From Aliarcobacter sp. (GTDB lineage Bacteria; Campylobacterota; Campylobacteria; Campylobacterales; Arcobacteraceae), in the NCBI GenBank assembly GCA_017995775.1, contig JAGOIF010000008.1, positions 1 to 41,318 of the forward strand: a stretch of 41,318 nucleotides of DNA. Direction: 5' to 3'. Position numbers and translations under genes: made by a program. Of the stretch, positions 7,632 through 15,652 are shown in pieces. Numbering within the stretch: the stretch's first letter is position 1; each line of letters opens with the position of its first letter. A model generated the notes under the pieces. It made no database searches. It saw nothing but the letters and a program-made list of their open reading frames with translations, and had not been told where the DNA came from.

Positions 7632-9167
7632 ATGAAACACGTACCAATCGTAGTATTAGATTTCGGTAGTCAATATACTCAAATCATTGCAAGAAAACTT
7701 AGAGAATCAGGTGTTTATTCTGAAATAGTACCTTACAGTGAAAGTATAGAAGACATAATGGCTAGAACTCCAAAAGGAATTATTCTTTCAGGTGGTCCAG
7801 CGTCTGTTTATGCGGTTGATGCTTATCATCCAGATGCTACTATCTTTGAACTTGGTCTTCCAATTTTAGGTATTTGTTATGGAATGCAGTTAATTTCACA
7901 ACATTTTGGTGGTTCTGTAATCCCAGCAATTAACCATGAATATGGAAAAGCAAGATTAAAATTTGAAGTAGAAAATCCAATTTTTAAAGACACAACAGAT
8001 GGTCAAATAGTATGGATGTCTCATGGAGATAAAGTAGAAAATATTCCTTCAGGATTTCAAAAAATTGCAACAAGTGAAAACTCACCATTTGCAGCTATTG
8101 CAAATACAGATAGAGGAATTTATGCATTTCAATTTCACCCTGAAGTTTATCATTCAGCTGAGGGTTCAAAATTACTTAAAAACTTTGCAAAACATATTTG
8201 TGGTTGTGAAAGTACTTGGAATATGGGTTCATTTGCAAAAGAGCAAATTAGAAGAATTCAAAAACAAGTTGGAAAGAAAAAAGTATTATGTGGAGTTTCA
8301 GGAGGAGTTGATAGCTCTGTTGTAGCAACACTTTTAGCAGAAGCAATAGGTGATCAAGTTATCCCTGTATTTGTTGATAATGGATTATTAAGAGCAAATG
8401 AGAGAGAACAAGTTGAAGCTATGTTTAAAGCACGTGGTGTAAAACTAATCACTGTTGATGCAAGCGAACAATTTTTAACAAAACTTGTAGGTGTTACGGA
8501 TCCTGAAAGAAAAAGAAAAATCATTGGAGAAACATTTATCGAAGTATTTGATAAAGAAGCAAAAAAACACGATGGTATTGAATTTTTAGCACAAGGTACA
8601 CTTTACACAGATGTTATTGAATCAGTTTCTGTAAAAGGACCTTCAAAAACAATTAAATCACATCACAATGTTGGTGGACTACCTGATTGGATGAAATTTG
8701 AATTAATTGAGCCACTAAGAGAAATCTTCAAAGATGAGGTTAGAGCTTTAGGATTAGAATTAGGACTTCCTCAATCAATGATTGGAAGACATCCTTTTCC
8801 TGGACCAGGACTTGCTATTAGAATCATGGGAGATGTAAATAAACCTGATTTAGAGATTTTAAGAAAAGCTGATACAGTTATGTTAGATGTTTTACATGCA
8901 ACTGGATATTATGATAAAACATGGCAAGCATTTACGGTATTATTAAACGTAAAATCAGTTGGTGTTATGGGTGATAATAGAACTTATGACAACACAATTT
9001 GTGTAAGAATAGTAGAAGCAACAGATGGAATGACAGCAACATTTGCTCATATTCCACATGAAATATTAGAAACAATTTCAAGAAGAATCATTAATGAAGT
9101 TAATGGAATCAACAGAGTTGTATATGATATAAGTTCAAAACCACCAGCAACAATTGAGTGGGAATAA
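7632..9167 (+). CDS. guaA: GMP synthase (glutamine-hydrolysing)
   Basis: GuaA converts XMP to GMP using ATP and glutamine. The 511-residue protein has the class I glutamine amidotransferase domain first: G-G-P-A-S-V-Y, the nucleophile cysteine in G-I-C-Y-G-M-Q, and the H-P-E of F-Q-F-H-P-E-V-Y. The ATP-pyrophosphatase P-loop S-G-G-V-D-S-S follows at about 219-225. The C-terminal dimerisation domain contains [10 protein letters not shown] and ends in the typical K-P-P-A-T-I-E-W-E. The start has an AGAAGGA site at 7617-7623. The gene is bounded by terminators on both sides, so it is probably transcribed alone. Confidence 0.97.
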   Translation: MKHVPIVVLDFGSQYTQIIARKLRESGVYSEIVPYSESIEDIMARTPKGIILSGGPASVYAVDAYHPDATIFELGLPILGICYGMQLISQHFGGSVIPAINHEYGKARLKFEVENPIFKDTTDGQIVWMSHGDKVENIPSGFQKIATSENSPFAAIANTDRGIYAFQFHPEVYHSAEGSKLLKNFAKHICGCESTWNMGSFAKEQIRRIQKQVGKKKVLCGVSGGVDSSVVATLLAEAIGDQVIPVFVDNGLLRANEREQVEAMFKARGVKLITVDASEQFLTKLVGVTDPERKRKIIGETFIEVFDKEAKKHDGIEFLAQGTLYTDVIESVSVKGPSKTIKSHHNVGGLPDWMKFELIEPLREIFKDEVRALGLELGLPQSMIGRHPFPGPGLAIRIMGDVNKPDLEILRKADTVMLDVLHATGYYDKTWQAFTVLLNVKSVGVMGDNRTYDNTICVRIVEATDGMTATFAHIPHEILETISRRIINEVNGINRVVYDISSKPPATIEWE

Positions 9168-9217
9168 TTTCTAACATTTTTTAAAGCAATATCTTTCAAA
9201 TTGATACTGCGTCAAAT

Positions 9218-9264
9218 AAGAAAATCAACTCAATCACATGTTTGATAGTTGATTTTCTTTTTTT
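9218..9264 (+). terminator. Rho-independent terminator of guaA
   Basis: AAGAAAATCAACT (9218-9230) pairs exactly with AGTTGATTTTCTT (9247-9259), followed by a T run to 9263. A second weaker hairpin (AAAGCT 9273-9278 with AGCTTT 9288-9293) lies just after it. Confidence 0.85.
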
Positions 9265-9384
9265 CCTTGTCTAAAGCTAAAATTTACAGCTTTATTTATA
9301 AAACTTTTTAGAAATTTAACTGACAAGTTTTATACTTCTTTTTCAAAGTTATCATTACCCCAGAAAGCATAGGTACATACAATC

Positions 9385-9693
9385 ATGGATTTTCTTACAT
9401 TTAAAACTTTTATCAGCATTGATGCATTGATAATATTTTATTATATTGGTGCAATTATTTTGCCTATTTTTTCATGGATATTTCTTACAAGGCTTGTTCA
9501 AAAATATAAACTATTAAATAATTCATACAAAAATACAAAAGAACTATTATGGAAACAACTAAGTGAAAAGCAAAAAATACAATTTGTAGCTTTTTTTATT
9601 ATTACATTTTTTTTTGCGGAATTATTTTTAAGGATGTTATTTGAGTTTTTAATAGCATATATGCAAATAAGAGATGCACTATTTCACGTTTAA
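9385..9693 (+). CDS. Small membrane protein, DUF4282-like
   Basis: The 102-residue protein has one hydrophobic helix at about residues 14-36 and a second at about 68-92, joined by a charged loop. The start F-K-T-F-I-S-I-D-A-L-I-I-F-Y-Y-I-G and the end R-M-L-F-E-F-L-I-A-Y-M-Q-I-R-D-A-L match the pattern of DUF4282 proteins, whose function is unknown. The family call is by eye. The ribosome-binding site is weak (AGG about 13 bases before the ATG). It is followed after 35 bases by the rhodanese gene. Confidence 0.6.
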   Translation: MDFLTFKTFISIDALIIFYYIGAIILPIFSWIFLTRLVQKYKLLNNSYKNTKELLWKQLSEKQKIQFVAFFIITFFFAELFLRMLFEFLIAYMQIRDALFHV

Positions 9694-9728
9694 ATAAAAT
9701 AAAATTACACCCAAAAGAAGGATAGCTT

Positions 9729-10076
9729 ATTAACGACAATATAATTTATGCATTAATTGCACTCACAATTTTTATAGCCTATAAAAAATATACCCAATAT
9801 AAGGTATTAAAGATTATTCCAACTTTGATTAAGCAAGGTGGACAAATTGTTGATGTTAGAAGTATGGAAGAATTTGTTTACGCTCACAAAAACGGAAGTA
9901 TTAATATCCCATTAGATTCACTTAACAATAGAATGAATGAACTAGATAACACAAAACCTATAATTGTTTGTTGTGCCAGTGGAGGTAGAAGCGCAGCTGC
10001 AAAGCGTGCTTTTATTGCAAAAGGATTTAAAAATGTTCATAATGCTGGGACATGGAGATCTCTTGAAAAGTTTTGA
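9729..10076 (+). CDS. Membrane-anchored rhodanese-like protein with apparent ATT start
   Basis: The rhodanese domain (Q-I-V-D-V-R-S, then V-C-C-A-S-G-G-R-S-A-A with the catalytic Cys in the C-x4-R loop) probably transfers sulfane sulfur. The first conventional start codon in frame is TTG at 9825, which would drop the N-terminal part. Upstream of it the frame stays open to a TAG at 9723-9725 and encodes a plausible membrane helix (I-I-Y-A-L-I-A-L-T-I-F-I-A-Y) and a basic linker. AAGGA (9718-9722) lies exactly six bases before ATT at 9729, giving a 115-residue anchored protein. I therefore call ATT as the start; TTG 9825 has no good ribosome-binding site. The substrate and acceptor are unknown. 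Confidence 0.7.
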   Translation: MNDNIIYALIALTIFIAYKKYTQYKVLKIIPTLIKQGGQIVDVRSMEEFVYAHKNGSINIPLDSLNNRMNELDNTKPIIVCCASGGRSAAAKRAFIAKGFKNVHNAGTWRSLEKF

Positions 10077-10101
10077 TAAATGTATTATACGAAGGATTTA
10101 A

Positions 10102-10662
10102 ATGAATAAAGAATTTGAGCGGTTTAAACAATGGCTTAGTCTTAATTATAGTGATGGTTTAATAGATTTAAATCCTCCTGCAACAGATTATGAAATAGAA
10201 GAACTTACAAAAATTCTTGGTGTTGAATTACCAAATGATTTTCTTGATGTATTAAGAATACATAATGGTCAAAAAGGTGAATCTGCTTGGCTTTTTGATT
10301 CTCAGGAGTTTTTATCAACACACCGTATTATTGAAGAGTTTAATACTTGGAAAAATTTATTAAATACACAACTTCAAGGCAAAAGTTCAACTCCTGATGA
10401 GGGAGTTAAAAATGATTGGTGGAATACAAACTGGATTCCTTTTACTTCGGACGGCTGTGGAGATCATTATTGTCTTGATTTAAGCCCAACTAATACAGGA
10501 ACAAAAGGTCAAATCATTACTTTGTGGTATGAATCAAGTGAGCGAGAAATAGTAGCTCCTAGCTTCTCTTTATGGTTTGAAGAATATGTTGAGCAGCTAT
10601 ATTCAGGTGAACTTATTTATAGTGAAGAATATAATTCAATAGTGTATAAAGATGAATTATAA
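10102..10662 (+). CDS. SMI1/KNR4 (SUKH) family protein
   Basis: The 186-residue protein shows the family's opening (P-P-A-T-D-Y-E-I-E-E-L, then G-V-E-L-P-N-D-F-L-D-V-L-R-I-H-N-G-Q), followed by W-I-P-F-T-S-D-G-C-G-D-H-Y-C-L-D-L. SUKH proteins include many immunity proteins of contact-dependent toxins, but also housekeeping members. No toxin gene lies beside it here, so an immunity role cannot be claimed. It is soluble and acidic. A GAAGGATTTAA ribosome-binding region precedes the ATG. It follows the rhodanese gene by 25 bases and precedes the ABM gene by 20, and may share their transcript. Confidence 0.85.
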   Translation: MNKEFERFKQWLSLNYSDGLIDLNPPATDYEIEELTKILGVELPNDFLDVLRIHNGQKGESAWLFDSQEFLSTHRIIEEFNTWKNLLNTQLQGKSSTPDEGVKNDWWNTNWIPFTSDGCGDHYCLDLSPTNTGTKGQIITLWYESSEREIVAPSFSLWFEEYVEQLYSGELIYSEEYNSIVYKDEL

Positions 10663-10682
10663 TAAGCGAAAAAGGTAATAAT

Positions 10683-10967
10683 ATGGCAATAACAAGACAA
10701 ATAATATTTATAGCAAAAAGAGATTGTATTGAAGAATTAAAGGCCCTTCTTTCAGCAACTATTAAAGATAGTAAAAAAGAGGATGGTTGTTTGATGTATC
10801 AAGTTTTTCAAACAAAAAATAATCCTGTAGAGTTTATTGCAATTGATTCGTGGGAAAATGAAGAAGCCTTGAATAAACATTATGAAAGCGAGCATTACTT
10901 ACATTTTCTAAATAATTTCAAACAATACAATGCACATATTGAGCCCTTTGAATTGGAAATTTTATAA
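10683..10967 (+). CDS. Antibiotic biosynthesis monooxygenase (ABM) domain protein, YgiN-like
   Basis: The 94-residue product is one ABM ferredoxin-like domain: A-K-R-D-C-I-E-E-L-K-A-L-L, D-G-C-L-M-Y-Q-V-F-Q, F-I-A-I-D-S-W-E-N-E-E-A-L-N-K-H, and S-E-H-Y-L-H-F near the end. Family members act as dimers on quinols or small aromatic or reactive compounds; YgiN is a quinol monooxygenase. The specific substrate is unknown. It ends the small co-directional run that starts with the DUF4282-like gene, and no terminator follows. Confidence 0.85.
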   Translation: MAITRQIIFIAKRDCIEELKALLSATIKDSKKEDGCLMYQVFQTKNNPVEFIAIDSWENEEALNKHYESEHYLHFLNNFKQYNAHIEPFELEIL

Positions 10968-10978
10968 TCTCAATAGAT

Positions 10979-11011
10979 AGGCATTAAAAAGATACTAATA
11001 ATATAGATGAA
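10979..11011 (+). repeat. Imperfect direct repeat, copy A (remnant of the small basic-protein gene)
   Basis: AGGCATTAAA, then AAGA, then TACTAATAATATAG and ATGAA matches positions 11154-11183 apart from the four-base AAGA insertion and one substitution. Copy B lies inside the 48-residue gene at 11069. Copy A is not in a usable reading frame, so it looks like a leftover of a duplicated gene end. Confidence 0.45.
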
Positions 11012-11068
11012 AGAATATGATAAACTAGATTCTTTAACTTTATAAAATACAAAATAACAGGATAACAA

Positions 11069-11215
11069 ATGGCTAAAATAAATTATAATTATGAAAAACG
11101 AGCTAGAGAGCTAGAAAAAAATAAAAAGAAAGAAGAAAAACGTAAGAAAAAAGAGGCATTAAATACTAATAATATAGTTGAAGAAATCCCTTCAGAAATT
11201 GATGAAAAAATCTAA
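11069..11215 (+). CDS. Small basic coiled-coil-like protein (48 residues)
   Basis: The frame encodes M-A-K-I-N-Y-N-Y-E-K-R followed by a lysine/glutamate-rich stretch to about residue 28 and an acidic tail ending in E-I-D-E-K-I. AGGA at 11059-11062 lies six bases before the ATG. Short proteins starting M-A-K-I-N-Y-x-Y-E-K-R and rich in K/E occur in many Proteobacteria, function unknown. The composition suggests a single charged helix. A partial duplicate of its 3' end lies upstream at 10979. Confidence 0.7.
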   Translation: MAKINYNYEKRARELEKNKKKEEKRKKKEALNTNNIVEEIPSEIDEKI

Positions 11216-11365
11216 AAAAATGTACTAATATCCAATTATATAGGTTATTAGTAACAATTTTGATTTAAAGGATGAACATGTATAGAAACTATGAAATATG
11301 TAGAAAACCTTGTGGCTTATTAAAAGTTATTGTGAGTAAGATTCTATGTTAATGAGGAAAATTAA

Positions 11366-12157
11366 ATTAAAAATATTGAAATAATATCTAACGAACGACG
11401 ATTAAACTTGATACGTAAGTTTGAAGGTGATGAAGTAGTAGAAAAATTAAATAAAGCTGTAAGTGAAGTTTTTTTAAATGAATCAAAATCCCTTAATCTT
11501 TTAATAGATTTTTTTTCTTTATTAGATTTACCTAAAGAAGATTCTATAAATATCTATCCTTTTTATTCCTTAGAAAATAGAAAAATACATGTAATTAAAA
11601 ATACAAAAGATTTAGTAACAGCAATAAAATCATTAAAATTAGTAAAACTAGTCGGTTTTGATAGTGAACAAAGACCAACATTCAAAAAAAATGAATCTCC
11701 TCATGGAATTGCTACTATTCAAATAGCTAGTCTAAAAGAGTGTTATATTTTTCAAGTTAAAAAAATCGATAATTTAAGTCCTCTTTTTGAATTACTTGAA
11801 AATGAAGATATTGTAAAAGTTGGAATAAATTTAACAGCAGATAATCAAGCTTTATATAGTGAATTTGGTATTAAAATGAAAGCTACTATTGAAATTGATA
11901 ATGTACTTTCAAAACTTAGCTCAAAAGAGAGCATTGGTGCAAAAAAAGCGGCAAAAATATTTCTTAATAAAAATCTAGAGAAATCAAAAAAACAAAGTAC
12001 CTCAAATTGGGAAAATGAAATATTAACAGATAAGCAAATCAAATATGCAGCAGAAGATGCAGCGGTTGTACTTGATATAACTATACATTTATTAAATAAA
12101 TACCCATTCGTGGTTCAAACTTTACCTTCATGGTTTAATGTTAATAAATTAATATAA
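11366..12157 (+). CDS. DEDDy-type 3'-5' exonuclease domain protein (RNase D-like) with apparent ATT start
   Basis: The three exonuclease motifs are visible: G-F-D-S-E-Q-R-P (Exo I, D-x-E), V-G-I-N-L-T-A-D-N-Q-A-L (Exo II Asp) and Y-A-A-E-D-A-A-V-V-L-D (Exo III, Y-x3-D). The core is therefore a DEDDy 3'-5' exonuclease acting on RNA or DNA ends; it lacks an HRDC domain. The first conventional start is TTG at 11408, with no ribosome-binding site. Upstream the frame stays open to TAA at 11363, and GAGGA (11354-11358) lies seven bases before ATT at 11366. The added residues (K-N-I-E-I-I-S-N-E-R-R-L-N-L) read as normal coding sequence, giving 263 residues. The ATT start is inferred from this. The substrate is unknown. 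Confidence 0.75.
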   Translation: MKNIEIISNERRLNLIRKFEGDEVVEKLNKAVSEVFLNESKSLNLLIDFFSLLDLPKEDSINIYPFYSLENRKIHVIKNTKDLVTAIKSLKLVKLVGFDSEQRPTFKKNESPHGIATIQIASLKECYIFQVKKIDNLSPLFELLENEDIVKVGINLTADNQALYSEFGIKMKATIEIDNVLSKLSSKESIGAKKAAKIFLNKNLEKSKKQSTSNWENEILTDKQIKYAAEDAAVVLDITIHLLNKYPFVVQTLPSWFNVNKLI

Positions 12158-12166
12158 TATTCACAA

Positions 12167-12340
12167 CTAATTAATAAATCGTAATTTAGTTTTATAATAA
12201 CCAGTAAATCTATTTTTTTCTATCATCTTTTTAATCTCAGCAGGTGTTTTTAACTCCACTTTTTTTTCTTCTGTAAGAGTTTTTTCTATTTTTTTGTCAG
12301 CATTTTTGATTTTGAAGCCTTTAATTTTATATATTTGTGA
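12167..12340 (-). pseudogene. Short open frame without a recognisable start, possible gene remnant
   Basis: Between the stop TAA (12341-12343) and TAG (12167-12169) on the minus strand, about 57 codons encode a lysine-rich sequence including T-P-A-E-I-K-K-M-I-E-K-N-R-F-T-G-Y-Y-K. There is no ATG, GTG or TTG near its beginning and no ribosome-binding site. It may be a decayed gene end or a chance frame. It accounts for most of the otherwise gene-free stretch 12158-12461, in which the promoter of the rubredoxin gene must also lie. Confidence 0.3.
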
Positions 12341-12461
12341 TTATATCAAAAAACTTAAAAATTATATACCCAAGCTTTGATTTTCAGGCAAACATACTAA
12401 ATTATTTTGCTACTATTATGAAGATAATTAATACTCTATACTCACAAAAATAGGAATGATA

Positions 12462-12626
12462 ATGAAAGATTATGTATGTACAGTTCGTGGTTATATTTAT
12501 GAGCCAAAAAAAGGCGATCCTGATGCAGGAATTATGCCAGGAACTTCATTTAAAGATATACCTGATGATTGGGAATGTCCTGATTGTGGCTCAGCTAAAG
12601 AAGATTTTGAAGAATTAGTGGATTGA
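12462..12626 (+). CDS. Rubredoxin lacking one iron-ligating cysteine (Cys9 to Arg)
   Basis: The 54-residue protein is of rubredoxin length and has the family's G-D-P-D-A-G-I-x-P-G-T-x-F core and the second knuckle E-C-P-D-C-G (Cys39, Cys42). The first knuckle reads Y-V-C-T-V-R-G-Y instead of Y-V-C-x-x-C-G-Y: codon CGT (12486-12488) gives Arg9 where TGT for Cys is expected, one base away. Rubredoxins hold a single Fe(S-Cys)4 centre used for low-potential electron transfer, for example in peroxide or superoxide reduction. With three cysteines the site would be altered or lost. A sequencing error or a decaying gene is possible, but the frame is otherwise perfect. AGGAATGATA precedes the ATG. Confidence 0.85.
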   Translation: MKDYVCTVRGYIYEPKKGDPDAGIMPGTSFKDIPDDWECPDCGSAKEDFEELVD

Positions 12627-12676
12627 GTTATTTTCAATCAATAGGAAATAAAATACTCAAATAGTTCAAAAAAATA

Positions 12677-12928
12677 TTAGTTAACTTTTTTTATTAGCTG
12701 AAGTTTTTTTAATCTTGTAAATTGCTTGATTTCATACTCACGTTTTGAAGCGGTACTTCTATTTTCTGAACTTTCTTCATATAACAATTTTACAGGGCGT
12801 CTTGTTTTTGTATATTTTGCACCTTTATCATTTGAATTATGCTCATCTAAACGTTTATTGATATCTTTTGTTATACCTGTGTATAAACTTCCATCCTTGC
12901 ATTCAAGAATATAAACAAAATATGACAT
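12677..12928 (-). CDS. GIY-YIG nuclease superfamily protein (UPF0213/YhbQ-like)
   Basis: The 83-residue protein is a lone GIY-YIG domain: Y-F-V-Y-I-L-E-C at the start, [13 protein letters not shown] (the Y-x-G-x-T and Arg positions), [16 protein letters not shown], and the Glu of L-L-Y-E-E-S. Single-domain members of the UPF0213 group are widespread; some have DNA-cleaving activity in vitro, but their cellular role is not settled. It is transcribed opposite to the rubredoxin gene, with 50 bases between the stop codons. No terminator is obvious between them. Confidence 0.88.
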   Translation of the reverse strand: MSYFVYILECKDGSLYTGITKDINKRLDEHNSNDKGAKYTKTRRPVKLLYEESSENRSTASKREYEIKQFTRLKKLQLIKKVN

Positions 12929-13017
12929 TAAAATATCCTTGTAGATTTTATAAATTACAGTAATATGTATTAAAGTGAAATTTAAAGAAAGTGTTATTTG
13001 AAAAGAATATTTGAAGA

Positions 13018-13043
13018 ATTATAAGCGGTAAAACCGCTTATAA
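13018..13043 (-). terminator. Hairpin terminator of the cold-shock gene
   Basis: ATAAGCGGT (13021-13029) pairs exactly with ACCGCTTAT (13033-13041) around an AAA loop, eight bases past the csp stop codon on the minus strand. The T run after it on that strand is poor (AATTCTTC), so termination strength is uncertain. Confidence 0.65.
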
Positions 13044-13050
13044 AGAAAGA

Positions 13051-13269
13051 CTATAGAGCAGTAACGTTCTCTGCTTGTAAACCTTTTTCACCGTTAGTAA
13101 CTACGAAAGAAACTTTTTGACCTTCTTCTAATGAAACTCTACCGTAACCAGTGCTGTTGATGTTTCTGTAATGTACGAATACATCTTTTCCACCATTTTC
13201 TTGCTCGATAAATCCAAAACCTTTTTCGCTGTTAAACCATTTAACTGATCCATTTACTAATTCTGCCAT
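13051..13269 (-). CDS. Cold-shock domain protein (CspA family)
   Basis: The 72-residue product is a single cold-shock domain that binds single-stranded RNA and DNA as a chaperone. RNP1 is K-G-F-G-F-I-E and RNP2 is V-F-V-H-Y; the start [12 protein letters not shown] is typical. An in-frame ATG at 13356 would add 29 residues that do not belong to the family. I chose 13269 because AAAAGGAATTAAA lies directly before it on the minus strand. The 5' region is long and may carry a structured leader, as is usual for cold-shock mRNAs. Confidence 0.92.
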   Translation of the reverse strand: MAELVNGSVKWFNSEKGFGFIEQENGGKDVFVHYRNINSTGYGRVSLEEGQKVSFVVTNGEKGLQAENVTAL

Positions 13270-13608
13270 TTTAATTCCTTTTGTTGATACACAATATAAT
13301 TGTGCGTGTATAAAATCTAATTGTGAAACTATCTTGTGGTGCGATTTTACTGTCAACTTAAGTTATCAATATAAAACATTCCATAGATGAAGTTCGAAAT
13401 CATCTTTCAATCAGAGTATTCTATCTAAAATTGAGTTAACAAGGAAGAATATTTGATAAATTTATGAATATTTTTACAAAATAATCAAATATATTACAAT
13501 TTGAATCATAATTATGTGAAAAATAGGGTTTTTAATATATTTTATAATATTTTTATTTTTATACAATTTATTTTAAATATGTTAGAATAACATAAAAAAA
13601 GAGGTAAA
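13270..13608. promoter_or_regulatory. Gene-free interval: csp leader and promoter, and promoter of the pentapeptide gene
   Basis: No convincing gene lies here. On the minus strand a TAGAAT -10-like element (13418-13423) would start the csp mRNA near 13411, giving a leader of about 140 bases. Its first part contains AGATGA / TCATCT arms (13385-13390 and 13400-13405) around a TTCGAA core, which could form a 5' hairpin. On the plus strand a perfect inverted repeat lies just before the pentapeptide gene (listed separately). The rest is very A+T-rich sequence without visible structure. Confidence 0.45.
13578..13594. promoter_or_regulatory. Inverted repeat over the -10 region of the pentapeptide gene
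   Basis: TATGTTA (13578-13584) and TAACATA (13588-13594) are exact complements separated by GAA. The overlapping TAGAAT (13583-13588) is a plausible -10, and AGAGG plus the ATG at 13609 follow at once. The position fits a repressor operator. Confidence 0.4.
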
Positions 13609-14175
13609 ATGTTCAAAATAAAGGATTATTGGGAAGAAGAATTTATAGAATATAGTGATAAAAAACTAGAATCTATCTGTTATGATGATTGTACTTTTAT
13701 AAAGTGTGATTTTTCTAAAGCTATTTTTTCTAATTGTAAGTTTAATGAATGTACATTTATAGATTGTAATTTATCCCTTGCAATATTAAAATCTTGTGTT
13801 TTTAATGATGTTACTTTTGAGAAATCAAGACTTATTGGAATTTCATGGAGTAATTGTCAAGAGCCTTTTGATGTTAGTTTTAATTCTTGTAATCTTTCAC
13901 AAAATTCTTTTCATCGTATGGATTTACGAAAAATGAAATTTATTAGTTCTCTTATAAAAGATACAGGTTTTGAAGAGTGTAATCTTGAAAATGCACTTTT
14001 TGATAATTGTGATTTAGAATTAAGTTCTTTTTTAAATAATAATCTAAAAAAATCAAATTTTGAAACATCAAAAAATTATTTAATAAATCCAAAACAAAAT
14101 AATCTTGAAAATGCACAATTTTCTCTTCCTGAAGCATTGAGTTTTTTAACTCTACTTCCTATTAAAATAAAATAA
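13609..14175 (+). CDS. Pentapeptide-repeat protein
   Basis: The 188-residue protein contains successive five-residue units with a central Phe or Leu, for example C-T-F-I-K, C-D-F-S-K, A-I-F-S-N, C-K-F-N-E, C-T-F-I-D, C-N-L-S-L, and again near C-N-L-E-N, A-L-F-D-N, C-D-L-E-L. These build a right-handed quadrilateral beta-helix. Some family members (Qnr, MfpA) protect DNA gyrase by mimicking DNA; its length is somewhat below the roughly 215-220 residues of Qnr, but resistance cannot be claimed from this. It is rich in cysteine in the first repeats. AGAGG precedes the ATG. Confidence 0.88.
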   Translation: MFKIKDYWEEEFIEYSDKKLESICYDDCTFIKCDFSKAIFSNCKFNECTFIDCNLSLAILKSCVFNDVTFEKSRLIGISWSNCQEPFDVSFNSCNLSQNSFHRMDLRKMKFISSLIKDTGFEECNLENALFDNCDLELSSFLNNNLKKSNFETSKNYLINPKQNNLENAQFSLPEALSFLTLLPIKIK

Positions 14176-14328
14176 AGTTATGAAGATAAAACATAGAGTG
14201 ATAATAGTATAAATTTTAAACACGCTCTAAAATAGCATATGTTATTATACAAATACTATTTTTACAAATAATATTTTACTTTTTTGAAAGATATGTTGTA
14301 AATCTTTATTTAAACAACTAGGAATATA

Positions 14329-15621
14329 ATGCGATTTTTACTACTTTTTATTCCTCTTATTATTAATGCTGCAAACTTAAATTTTGAATTATATAAAAAA
14401 GAAAGTAACAAAGAGGGAAATACTCTTTTAATAATAGGCGGAATTCATGGAGATGAGCCAGGTGGATATTTTGCTCCTGCATTTTTAGAAAAATATTACA
14501 AAATTAAATCAGGTAATGTTTGGATTGTACCAAATATTAATGGACATAGCATCATGGCAAATACAAGAGGTATTTATGATGATATGAATAGAAAATTTAG
14601 TACTATTGATAAAAAAGATCCAGATTATAATGTAATCACAAAGATTAAAAAAATAATTCTTGATAAAAAAGTTGATTTAGTTTTAAATTTACATGATGGA
14701 TATGGATTTTATAGAAATAAGTATGAAAATGCAATATTTAATCCAAATGCTTGGGGGCAAGCTACCATAATTGATCAAGAAAAAATAAAAGGTTTATCAA
14801 AATTTGGAAATTTAGATGAAATTGCAGGTCAAGTAAACAATACTTTAAATTCAGATAAATTATTTCAAGATTTTCACTCTTTTGGTGTAAAAAATACAGA
14901 AACAAAATTTAAAGATGAACAAATGAAATTATCTTTAACTTTTTTTGCAGTAACAAATAACAAGCCAGCTTTTGCAATAGAAACAAGCAAAAATATCACT
15001 GATTTAACACACAAAGTAATATATCAATTAAAATCAATTGAAGAGTTTATGAATATTATGCATATTGAATTTGAAAGACAATTTGATATAAATAATGAGG
15101 AAGATGTAAAAAACAAAATTTTTGATTTTGGGAAAGTTAAAATAAATAATAACATAGCTTTTGACTTAAGTGATATTAAAAAAACGACAAGATTTATTCC
15201 TTTAAAAAAAGATAATAATGATTTTAAATTTGAGCATAGTTTAGGTGCTGTTAAATTTAAAGATAATATTTATGAAATATATATTGGAAATATTAAAGTA
15301 GCAGATTTTTATCCACAAGTTTTTGAATTAGCTAAAGCAAAAAATAGTATTAAAATAGAAGTTGACGGAAAAGTAATAGAGACAGCATTTGCAAATGAAA
15401 TTGATATAAAAAATGAATTTAAAATACTTAAAAGTGATTTTAGAGTTAATATAATCGGTTATAGTAAAACAGGTGTTGATAGTGAAGATGATATTTTAAT
15501 CAATGAAAAAGAGATTTTAGATGCTTATTCTATTGATACTAAGAAAAGAAAATACAGAGCAGAATTTTACAAAGATGGTAAATTTTATGGAATGATTGTT
15601 TTGAATTTTTTGAAAGATTAA
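14329..15621 (+). CDS. Peptidoglycan carboxypeptidase of the M14/M99 family (Csd4/Pgp1-like)
   Basis: In Helicobacter and Campylobacter, Csd4/Pgp1 trims muropeptide tripeptides to dipeptides in the periplasm and sets helical cell shape. This 430-residue protein has a cleavable signal (L-L-L-F-I-P-L-I-I-N-A-A), then G-G-I-H-G-D-E-P-G-G (metal ligands His40 and Glu43), N-G-H-S-I-M-A-N-T-R-G, D-D-M-N-R, N-L-H-D-G-Y-G-F (third ligand His122) and F-A-I-E-T-S as the probable catalytic Glu. Its length and C-terminal beta-rich part match Csd4. From memory, H. pylori Csd4 has Gln at the first zinc ligand, while this protein has the classical His. AGGAATATA precedes the ATG. It stands alone and ends at a shared bidirectional terminator. 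Confidence 0.88.
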   Translation: MRFLLLFIPLIINAANLNFELYKKESNKEGNTLLIIGGIHGDEPGGYFAPAFLEKYYKIKSGNVWIVPNINGHSIMANTRGIYDDMNRKFSTIDKKDPDYNVITKIKKIILDKKVDLVLNLHDGYGFYRNKYENAIFNPNAWGQATIIDQEKIKGLSKFGNLDEIAGQVNNTLNSDKLFQDFHSFGVKNTETKFKDEQMKLSLTFFAVTNNKPAFAIETSKNITDLTHKVIYQLKSIEEFMNIMHIEFERQFDINNEEDVKNKIFDFGKVKINNNIAFDLSDIKKTTRFIPLKKDNNDFKFEHSLGAVKFKDNIYEIYIGNIKVADFYPQVFELAKAKNSIKIEVDGKVIETAFANEIDIKNEFKILKSDFRVNIIGYSKTGVDSEDDILINEKEILDAYSIDTKKRKYRAEFYKDGKFYGMIVLNFLKD

Positions 15622-15652
15622 ATAAATAATAAATAATAAATATAAAAAAGTT

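Noticed and set aside
4650-9000. Long antisense or alternate frames inside nadB, nhaD and guaA
   Set aside because: They lie opposite or within strongly conserved genes, have low-complexity translations and no starts with ribosome-binding sites.
10102-10662. SMI1/KNR4 protein as the immunity partner of a toxin system
   Set aside because: No toxin, polymorphic-toxin C-terminus or secretion gene lies beside it in this window.
11278-11352. 24-codon frame with AAAGGATGAAC before its ATG (M-Y-R-N-Y-E-I-C...)
   Set aside because: It has a good ribosome-binding site but is very short, resembles nothing I know, and has no conservation evidence. I left it out of the gene list.
13270-13356. In-frame 29-residue N-terminal extension of the cold-shock protein from ATG 13356
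   Set aside because: The extension is outside the family's size, and ATG 13269 has a better ribosome-binding site.
13385-13405. TTCGAA-centred hairpin considered as part of a tRNA (T-loop like GTTCGAAAT)
   Set aside because: No acceptor, D or anticodon arms can be drawn around it.
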